This document shows, piece by piece, positions 22,017-28,902 of a stretch of DNA of 41,567 bases; within the stretch, counting starts at the first letter, position 1; the number at the start of each line of letters is the position of its first letter. Source of the DNA: Streptomyces sp. T39 (GTDB lineage: Bacteria > Actinomycetota > Actinomycetes > Streptomycetales > Streptomycetaceae). Both the position numbers and the translations under genes were made by a program. The notes below the pieces were generated by a model, which saw nothing but the letters and a program-made list of their open reading frames with translations, was not told the origin of the DNA and did not search any database. Location of the stretch: the NCBI RefSeq assembly GCF_008042045.1, contig NZ_RDBP01000054.1:210944-252510 (forward strand). The letters are read 5' to 3'.

Positions 22017-24301
22017 CCCCCGCAGGCGACACCGCCGTCCCCGCCCAGCGGCGGCTCCCGCCGGGCGGCCGCCGCAGACACCGCCCCGAGCCCGCCCGCA
22101 CCGGCCGCCGGGGCACCCGGCGCGCCGGCCCGAAGCGCGGGCAGCCCGGGCCGAAACCGGTCCGCACCCCGACCGTCCTCCAGATGGAGGCCGTCGAGTG
22201 CGGCGCCGCCGCCCTCGCCATGGTCCTCGCCCACCACGGACGCCATGTGCCGCTGGAGGAACTGCGCATCGCCTGCGGCGTCTCCCGCGACGGCTCCCGG
22301 GCGAGCAACATCCTGAAGGCGGCCCGCGGCTACGGTCTCGCCGCCAAGGGCATGCAGATGGAGGCCGGCGCGCTGGCCGGCGTCCAGGCACCGGCGATCC
22401 TCTTCTGGGAGTTCAACCACTACGTCGTCTACGACGGTCCGGCACGACGCCCCGGCCGCCGCGGCGTGCACATCAACGACCCCGACCGGGGGCGCCGGTT
22501 CGTCTCCGACGAGGACTTCGACACCAGCTTCACCGGGGTCGTCCTCGTCCTCGAACCCGGCCCGGACTTCACCCGCGGCGGCCGCAGGCCCGGCGTCCTC
22601 GCCTCCGTCCCCGCGCGGCTGCGCGGCACCACCGGCACCCTGCTCGCGGCGCTGCTCGCCAGCCTGCTTCTGGTCGCCGTGGGCGCCGCGGTCCCCGCGC
22701 TCAGCCGCACCTACATCGACATGTTCCTCATCGGGGGGCAGACCTCGCTGCTCGGCCCGCTGTTCGCGTCGCTGGCCGCCCTGGTGGTGCTCACCGCCGT
22801 GCTCACCGGCCTCCAGCAGGCGAACCTGCTGCGCGGCCGCGTCATCTCCTCCACCCTCGGCAGCGCGCGGTTCCTGAGACATCTGCTGCGCCTGCCGGTG
22901 ACGTTCTTCGCCCAGCGCAGCCCGGCCGACCTGGTGCAGCGGCTCCAGTCCAACGACGCCGTGGCCGAGACCCTCGCACGCGACCTGGCGGCGGCCGCCG
23001 TCGACGGAGTGGTGGTCGTCCTCTACGCCGCGCTGCTGTGGACCTACGACCCCCAGCTCACCGTCGTCGGCGTGGGCATCGCCCTGCTCAACGTGGTGGC
23101 CATCCGGATCGTGCTGCGCCTGCGCGCCACCGACACCCAGAAGCTGCGCGCCGACAGCGCCCGGCTCACGAACACCTCGTACACCGGTCTCCAGCTGATC
23201 GAGACGATGAAGGCCACCGGCGGCGAGGACGGCTGGTTCCGCCGCTGGGCCGGGCAGCACGCCACCACCCTGGAGGTCCAGCAGCGCCTCGGTGTGCCGA
23301 GCGCGTACCTCGCGGTCGTCGCGCCGGCCCTGGCCACCCTCAACAGCGCCCTGATCCTGTGGATCGGCGGACTGCGGGCCGTCGAGGGGCACATCTCGAT
23401 CGGCCTGCTGGTCGCCTTCCAGGCGCTGGTCGCCCGCTTCACCGCCCCCATCACCCGCCTCAACGGAGTGGCGGGCCGCATCCAGGACTTCGCCGCGGAC
23501 GTCGCCCGGCTCAAGGACGTCGAGAACTTCCCCGTGGACGGCCTCTACTCCCGCGAGGCGCCGGCCCCCAGCACCCGCAGGCTCAAGGGCCATGTGACGC
23601 TGGAGGACATCACCTTCGGCTACAGCCCGCTCGACGCACCCCTGCTGCGCGGCTTCTCCCTCGCCGTGGGACCCGGCCGGCAGGTCGCGCTCGTCGGCGG
23701 CTCGGGCAGCGGCAAGTCCACCGTGTCCCGGCTGATCTCGGGCCTGTACCGGCCGTGGGAGGGCACGATCCGCATCGACGGCGAACGTCTGGAGGACATC
23801 CCCCGCAGCGCGCTCGCGGCCTCGGTCTCCTTCGTGGACCAGGACGTCTTCCTCTTCGAGGGCACGGTGCGGGACAACGTGGCGCTGTGGGACCCGTCGA
23901 TCACCGACGATGCCGTCGTCGCCGCCCTGCGCGACGCCGCCGTCCTCGACGTCGTGACGGCCAGGCCGGACGGCATCCACGGCCGCGTCGAACAGGACGG
24001 CCGCAACTTCTCCGGCGGCCAGCGCCAGCGCCTGGAGATCGCCCGGGCGCTCGTCCGCCGCCCCAGCGTCCTCGTGCTCGACGAGGTCACCAGCGCGCTC
24101 GACGCGGAGACCGAGCGCGTGATCATCGACAACATCCGCAGACGCGGCTGCGCCTGTGTGGTCATCGCCCACCGCCTGAGCACGGTCCGCGACAGCGACG
24201 AGATCGTGGTCCTCGACCACGGCTCGGTCGTGGAGCGCGGCCGCCACGAGGACCTGGTGGCCGCCGGCGGGGCCTACGCCGATCTCGTCAAGGAGCGCTG
24301 A
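22013..24301 (+). CDS. Peptidase-containing (C39) bacteriocin ABC exporter, NHLM type
   Basis: A 762-residue exporter. Residues 1-50 are Arg/Pro-rich. The C39 peptidase domain (~52-185) keeps the whole triad: Cys63 in QMEAVECGAAALAMVL, His136 in FNHYVVYDG, Asp156 in INDPDRG. Six membrane helices span ~205-490. The ATPase follows, with Walker A VGGSGSGKST (~560), signature FSGGQRQRLEIARAL (~666) and Walker B LVLDEVTSALD. It should cut the precursor after its GG motif and export the core. It begins at a GTG overlapping the adaptor stop, and the next gene begins one base after its own stop. Architecture matches the peptidase/ATP-binding subunit of NHLM bacteriocin systems. Confidence 0.93.
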   Translation: MTPAGDTAVPAQRRLPPGGRRRHRPEPARTGRRGTRRAGPKRGQPGPKPVRTPTVLQMEAVECGAAALAMVLAHHGRHVPLEELRIACGVSRDGSRASNILKAARGYGLAAKGMQMEAGALAGVQAPAILFWEFNHYVVYDGPARRPGRRGVHINDPDRGRRFVSDEDFDTSFTGVVLVLEPGPDFTRGGRRPGVLASVPARLRGTTGTLLAALLASLLLVAVGAAVPALSRTYIDMFLIGGQTSLLGPLFASLAALVVLTAVLTGLQQANLLRGRVISSTLGSARFLRHLLRLPVTFFAQRSPADLVQRLQSNDAVAETLARDLAAAAVDGVVVVLYAALLWTYDPQLTVVGVGIALLNVVAIRIVLRLRATDTQKLRADSARLTNTSYTGLQLIETMKATGGEDGWFRRWAGQHATTLEVQQRLGVPSAYLAVVAPALATLNSALILWIGGLRAVEGHISIGLLVAFQALVARFTAPITRLNGVAGRIQDFAADVARLKDVENFPVDGLYSREAPAPSTRRLKGHVTLEDITFGYSPLDAPLLRGFSLAVGPGRQVALVGGSGSGKSTVSRLISGLYRPWEGTIRIDGERLEDIPRSALAASVSFVDQDVFLFEGTVRDNVALWDPSITDDAVVAALRDAAVLDVVTARPDGIHGRVEQDGRNFSGGQRQRLEIARALVRRPSVLVLDEVTSALDAETERVIIDNIRRRGCACVVIAHRLSTVRDSDEIVVLDHGSVVERGRHEDLVAAGGAYADLVKER

Positions 24302-24302
24302 C

Positions 24303-27300
24303 GTGTCCGTCCCCCACCCCCAGGCCGACGGCGGCGTGCACGTCCCTTCGTCCCAGGCCGACAACGGCATGTATGCGACCCACCCCCGGGCCGGGGGCGG
24401 CATGTACGGCCCCCACACCCCTGGGGCGGGCGACGTCCGGACCCCGCACACGCCGCCGTCCGGACCCGTCGCGGAGCACGCCGACCCCGTCGTCGCGGCG
24501 TTCGGCGCCCTCGGGGGCCCCGTCGACTCCACCGGGCTGCGCAGCCTCCACCTGGAGGGTCCGCAGGTGCTCTGGCTGGTGGCCGGAGGCTTCCTCGACC
24601 TCTTCGCCGTCGACGCGGCCGAGGAGGGCCCCTGGCACTTCCTCGGCCGGCTGGAGGCGGGCGCGCTGCTGCTCGGCCCGGTCGACGGCCCCCGCCACAC
24701 CCTGGTCGGACGGCCGTCCCAGGAGTGCCTGCTGCGCCGCATCCCGCTGCGCGAGCTGTACCAGGACCCGTACGCCACCGACCCGTACGGCGCGTCCCCG
24801 TACGCCCAGGACGTCCACGCCCCCGACCCGTACGTCCCCGATCCCCACGCCCCCGACCCGTACGGCGCGTCCCCCTGGGCCACGGACCCGTACGGCGCGT
24901 CCCCCCGGGCCGCCGACCCGTACGCACCCCGGGGATCCGGCGGCGCCGCCGCACACGACACCCCCTGGGCCGGACCGGAGCACGCCTTCGCGCTCGGCGT
25001 CGGACGCGGCCTGGGAGTCCTCTTCCAGGCGCCGCTCGACGGCCGCCCCGCGGGCGACACCGGCACGGCCGACGACGACGTGCTGTGGATGCCCGTCGAC
25101 CCGGGCGCCGTCCGCTACGGAGCCGCCCACAGCGCGGACTTCGCGGCGGACCTCCTCGTCGACGGCGCGATGTGGCAGCGGATGGTGAACCAGCAGTACC
25201 GCCTGCTGGCCGCCGTCGACCAGTGGATCGAGGAACTGGAGCGCGCCCACGAGGACCGCGCCGCCGCCGGGATTCGGGCGGGCGAGGACGTGCGCGCACG
25301 CGCCGACCGGGCGCTGGTCGACTCCATCGGCCGGCGCGCCGGGGCCCGCGCCCCGCTGGGCGGCGCCGGGGACGACGCGGTCCTCGCCGTGTGCGTGGCC
25401 GTCGCCCGGGCCGCGGGCATCGACCTGACGGACGCCCCGCGGGGCGGCACCGACGACGAGCGGCTGCCGCCGGTCGAACGCGTGGCCGCCGCCGCCCGGG
25501 TCCGCACCCGCCCGGTACGGCTGACCGGCGACTGGTGGCGGACCGACGCCGGCCCGCTGGTGGGCCACCGCGCGGCCTCCGGCGCCCCGGTCGCGCTGCT
25601 GTGGCGGCGCGGCCGCTACGAGGCGCTGAACCCGGTCACCGGCTCGCGCACCCGCGTGGGCAGGAACGAGGCGGACGGCTTCGAGCCCCGGGCGACCATG
25701 TTCTGCCGCCCCTTGCCCGAGACTCCCGCGAGCCTGCGCGGACTGGCCCGCTTCGCCCTGCGGGGCGCCGCCCCCGACGTGCGCCGGCTGCTCCTCGGCG
25801 GCCTCGTCACGGTCCTGTTCGGCGCGCTGGTCCCGGTCGCCACCGGAAGGGTGCTCGGTGAGTACGTGCCGCACGCCGAGACCGGCCCGATCGTGACGAC
25901 CGCTGTCGCCGTCATGATCGCCGGTGTGGTGTCCGCCGCGTACATGCTGATGCAGAACCTCACCATCCTGCGGATGGAGGGCCGCATCGAGAGCACCCTG
26001 CAACCTGCCGTCTGGGACCGCCTCCTGAGGCTTCCGGCACGCTTCTTCACCGAGCGCTCCACGGGCGAGCTGGCGAGTGCCGCGATGGGCATCAGCTCGA
26101 TGCGCAGGGTGCTCTCCGGCATCGCCCCGGTCGCGGTGCAGTCCGGCACGGTGGGCCTGGTCAACGTGGCCCTGCTGCTCTGGTTCAGCGTGCCGCTCGC
26201 CCTCGCGGCCCTGGGCATGCTGTTGGTCATCGCCACCGTCTTCCTGGTGATGGGACTGTGGCAGGTGCGCTGGCAGCGCCGACTCGTCGACCTGGGCAAC
26301 AAGCTCAACAACCGGGCCTTCCAGACCCTGCGCGGGCTGCCGAAGCTCAGGGTCGCGGCCGCGGAGGGTTTCGCTTACGCCGCCTGGGCGGGGGAGTTCG
26401 CCCGCACCCGCGAGCTCCAGCAGCGGGTCGGCCGGATCAGGAACTGGACGGCCGTGCTCGACGCGGTGTACCTGCCGCTGTGCTCGCTGGTGATGTTCGT
26501 GCTGCTCGCCGGGCCCGCGCGGGGAAGCATGTCGGCAGGCGAGTTCCTCACCTTCAACGCGGCCGTCACCATGCTGCTGGCCGCCGTCACCCAGCTCACC
26601 GGCGTCCTGGTGTCCGCCGTCGCCGTACTGCCCATGTTCGAGCAGGTGCGGCCGATCCTGGACGAACTGCCGGAGGTCCGCGGCACCGGAGGCCGGCCCG
26701 GCACGCTCTCGGGCGCCGTCGAGGCCCGGGGCCTGTCGTTCCGCTACACCGACGACGGCCCCGCCGTCCTCGACGACGTCTCGCTGAGCGTGCGCCCGGG
26801 GGAGTTCGTCGCCGTCGTCGGCCCGAGCGGCTGCGGCAAGTCGACGCTGCTGCGGCTGCTGATCGGCTTCGAGCGGCCGGACACGGGGGCGGTCCTCTAC
26901 GACGGCCAGGACCTGGCGGCCCTCGACCGGGCGGCGGTGCGCCGGCAGTGCGGTGTGGTGCTCCAGAACGCCCAGCCGCTGACGGGGTCCGTGCGGGACT
27001 GCATCTGCGGCGCCGGGAGCTTCGACGAGGACGAGGTCTGGGCCGCCGCCGAGATGGCCGGGCTGGCCGACGACATCCGGCGCATGCCCATGGGCCTGCA
27101 CACCATGATCGCGCAGGGCGGCGCGATCTCCGGCGGGCAGCGACAGCGTCTGATGATCGCCCAGGCGCTCGTGCGCCGGCCCCGGATCCTCTTCCTCGAC
27201 GAGGCGACCAGTGCGCTGGACAACGAGAACCAGCGCACCGTCATCGCCTCGACCCGCGCGCTGAACGCCACCCGGGTCGTCATCGCCCACCGGCTGAGCA

Positions 27301-27428
27301 CGGTCCTCGACGCCGACCGGGTGCTGGTGATGGACGCGGGGCGGATCGTGGAGGAGGGCCGGCCGGCGGAGCTGCTGGCCGATCCCGGCGGGCGGTTGCA
27401 CGCGCTGGTGCGCCGCCAGCTCGCCTGA
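24303..27428 (+). CDS. Second bacteriocin ABC exporter (NHLP/NHLM ATPase-permease) with repeat linker
   Basis: A 1041-residue protein. Residues 1-55 carry loose His/Pro/Gly-rich repeats. About 60-150 resembles the cyclic-nucleotide-binding-like domain of this family (VAGGFLDLFAVDA, FLGRLEAGALLLGPV). Residues 155-209 are a run of DPYG/DPYA-type repeats. A helical region reaches ~470, six membrane helices lie at ~485-770, and the ATPase at ~795-1041 has VGPSGCGKST (~839), ISGGQRQRLMIAQAL (~942), LFLDEATSALD and VIAHRLSTV. No C39 peptidase is present. In NHLM loci this partner works with the peptidase exporter, perhaps as a heterodimer. GTG start lies one base after the previous stop. The gene is last in the operon. 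Confidence 0.9.
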   Translation: MSVPHPQADGGVHVPSSQADNGMYATHPRAGGGMYGPHTPGAGDVRTPHTPPSGPVAEHADPVVAAFGALGGPVDSTGLRSLHLEGPQVLWLVAGGFLDLFAVDAAEEGPWHFLGRLEAGALLLGPVDGPRHTLVGRPSQECLLRRIPLRELYQDPYATDPYGASPYAQDVHAPDPYVPDPHAPDPYGASPWATDPYGASPRAADPYAPRGSGGAAAHDTPWAGPEHAFALGVGRGLGVLFQAPLDGRPAGDTGTADDDVLWMPVDPGAVRYGAAHSADFAADLLVDGAMWQRMVNQQYRLLAAVDQWIEELERAHEDRAAAGIRAGEDVRARADRALVDSIGRRAGARAPLGGAGDDAVLAVCVAVARAAGIDLTDAPRGGTDDERLPPVERVAAAARVRTRPVRLTGDWWRTDAGPLVGHRAASGAPVALLWRRGRYEALNPVTGSRTRVGRNEADGFEPRATMFCRPLPETPASLRGLARFALRGAAPDVRRLLLGGLVTVLFGALVPVATGRVLGEYVPHAETGPIVTTAVAVMIAGVVSAAYMLMQNLTILRMEGRIESTLQPAVWDRLLRLPARFFTERSTGELASAAMGISSMRRVLSGIAPVAVQSGTVGLVNVALLLWFSVPLALAALGMLLVIATVFLVMGLWQVRWQRRLVDLGNKLNNRAFQTLRGLPKLRVAAAEGFAYAAWAGEFARTRELQQRVGRIRNWTAVLDAVYLPLCSLVMFVLLAGPARGSMSAGEFLTFNAAVTMLLAAVTQLTGVLVSAVAVLPMFEQVRPILDELPEVRGTGGRPGTLSGAVEARGLSFRYTDDGPAVLDDVSLSVRPGEFVAVVGPSGCGKSTLLRLLIGFERPDTGAVLYDGQDLAALDRAAVRRQCGVVLQNAQPLTGSVRDCICGAGSFDEDEVWAAAEMAGLADDIRRMPMGLHTMIAQGGAISGGQRQRLMIAQALVRRPRILFLDEATSALDNENQRTVIASTRALNATRVVIAHRLSTVLDADRVLVMDAGRIVEEGRPAELLADPGGRLHALVRRQLA
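24765..24929 (+). repeat. DPY-repeat coding segment
   Basis: 165 bases encoding residues 155-209 of the second ABC exporter. Six DPY units and one DPH unit occur, three of them as DPYGAS, with near-identical codons (gacccgtacggcgcgtcccc). It is a low-complexity Pro/Tyr/Asp linker inside the protein, expanded by tandem duplication. Confidence 0.85.
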
Positions 27429-27812
27429 GCGGATCCGCTGCGGGAGAGAAGCTTGTGGCGGTCCCGGCCCAGGGGTTGACCGGGACCGCCAAGGGACATT
27501 CCGCGGTACGGCGGAGTGCCCGGATTGAACACCGGAGCCCGACGCGAGGAGGGAGCGCCGTCACCGGATGTTCGGTTCACGCGGTGGCCGGGCTCCGGGA
27601 GTGCGCCGGAGCGGCCTGCCAGAAGTAGTAAATATATATACCGTCGAGTACGCAAGGGTATGAAAAATTTCATGCACGGCGGGCGCCGGAAACACACCGG
27701 AAGCGCGCAGGCCACACAGGACGTCCACACCGCCGGGAGGCCGCACCGCCGACGCCCCTCGTCGCGGGCCGCGGCGCCCGCCGGGCGGCCCGGACGGGCG
27801 CCGGCCGCGGTG
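27429..27812. other. Intergenic region between convergent operons, with an A/T-rich patch
   Basis: 384 bases without a convincing gene. It contains the exporter terminator and an unusually A/T-rich stretch (about 27622-27671, including AAATATATATA). A copy of the GGGTATG-N6-TTCATGCACG element, also found before the aldolase gene, lies at 27656-27678. Frames crossing it lack ribosome sites and run antisense into the RpiR gene. Confidence 0.6.
27456..27491 (+). terminator. Terminator of the peptide-export operon
   Basis: TGGCGGTCCCGG and CCGGGACCGCCA form a perfect 12-bp stem around a 12-base loop, 27 bases after the last exporter gene. Confidence 0.8.
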
Positions 27813-28736
27813 TCAGTCCTCGATGAAGAAGTCCTGCTGGTCGGCCACCTGCTCGTAGCCCTCCAGCCGCGCCTGCGTCCGCTCCGGGTCCGCGTCGGCC
27901 ATCGCCTGGAGCACCGCCGCCGACAGCACGGCCGGCGCCGCGTAGGAGTCGAAGACCAGCCGGGACCCGGTCCCCGCCGTCAGCGTCACATCCGCCTCGT
28001 CGACCAGCGGCCCCAGCGTCAGGTCCGTGATCAGCGCGACCCGCAGCCCGGTGCCGCGCGCCACCCGCAGCGCGGCCAGCGTCTCGTTCGCGTGCCGCGG
28101 CATCGCGTACGCCAGCACCCAGCTGCCGCCCGCCTCCCGCGACTGGAGCAGCGCGTCGAACGCCACCGTCCCGCCCCGTGTCACCAGCCGCACATCGGGA
28201 TGGATACGGCGCGCCGCGTACGCGAAGTACTCCGCGAGCGACACCGAGATCCGCAGCCCCAGCACCGTCAGCGGCACCGAACGGGCCAGCTCCCGGCCCA
28301 CGTCGAGCACCTGGTCGGTGTCCGCGAACACCCGGCGCAGGGACTCCAGGTTGTCGATCTCGGCGTCGACCGCCGCCTGGAGCTCGTTGCGGCGGATCTG
28401 CTCCCGCGTCTCCTGGACGCCGGCCACCGCGCTCAGCGCGATCGGCTGCAACGCCTCCCGCAGGGCGGGGAAACCGCTGTACCCGAGGCTGGTGGCGAAG
28501 CGGGTCACCGACGGCTGGCTGACCCCGGCCCGCTCGGCGAGGTCGGTGATCGACAGGAACGCGGCCTCGGTCAGATGGTCGATCATGTACTGGGCGATCC
28601 GGCGCTGTCCCGGCGACAGCCGATGACTGCCGAACAGGGCCCTGACCCGGTCCGCGGGCGCGGCCTCCGTCACCGGCGCCTGACGCCCCGGAGTGATCGC
28701 CGCCGCCTGCGCACGCGCCTGCTGCCCTGATGGCAC
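27813..28736 (-). CDS. MurR/RpiR family transcriptional regulator
   Basis: A 307-residue regulator. The N-terminal HTH_6 domain (~30-105) reads RIAQYMIDHLTEAAFLSITD, then VSQPSVTRFATSLGYSGFPA. The C-terminal SIS sugar-isomerase-like domain (~125-290) binds a phosphosugar in this family. The first ~25 residues are a flexible tail. GTG at 28736 follows AGGGAGG at 6 bases and is preferred to the TTG at 28769. No sugar-metabolism gene is adjacent, so its target cannot be named. The divergent PP2C phosphatase shares the promoter gap, which carries a 33-bp tandem repeat. Confidence 0.88.
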   Translation of the reverse strand: MPSGQQARAQAAAITPGRQAPVTEAAPADRVRALFGSHRLSPGQRRIAQYMIDHLTEAAFLSITDLAERAGVSQPSVTRFATSLGYSGFPALREALQPIALSAVAGVQETREQIRRNELQAAVDAEIDNLESLRRVFADTDQVLDVGRELARSVPLTVLGLRISVSLAEYFAYAARRIHPDVRLVTRGGTVAFDALLQSREAGGSWVLAYAMPRHANETLAALRVARGTGLRVALITDLTLGPLVDEADVTLTAGTGSRLVFDSYAAPAVLSAAVLQAMADADPERTQARLEGYEQVADQQDFFIED

Positions 28737-28797
28737 CGTGTGCCTCCCTGTCGTCCGGCCCGTGCTCAATCTAGCTCAAGCACCCCGGCCCCCCGCC

Positions 28798-28863
28798 GCG
28801 CCGGCGGATCACCGGTCGCGGCCGGACATCGCGCCGGCGGATCACCGTCCGGGGCCGGACACG
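28798..28863. repeat. Two tandem 33-bp repeats
   Basis: Two adjacent 33-base copies beginning GCGCCGGCGGATCACC and containing GGCCGGACA, differing at a few bases. They lie in the gap between the divergent RpiR regulator and the PP2C phosphatase. The period is a multiple of three and stays open in the phosphatase frame (APADHR-type units), so it could be either regulatory or an N-terminal coding extension. Confidence 0.7.
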
Positions 28864-28902
28864 GAGATGCGGAGCACCCCCGCGGGGGAGCATGCTGAGG
28901 GG

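Noticed and set aside
21905..25066. 1053-residue minus-strand frame opposite the ABC exporters
   Set aside because: Antisense shadow of genes with clear ABC and C39 motifs on the plus strand.
28693..28902. Longer N terminus of the second PP2C phosphatase starting at 28693
   Set aside because: It would overlap the start of the divergent RpiR gene and has no ribosome site, although the in-frame 33-bp repeats leave some doubt.
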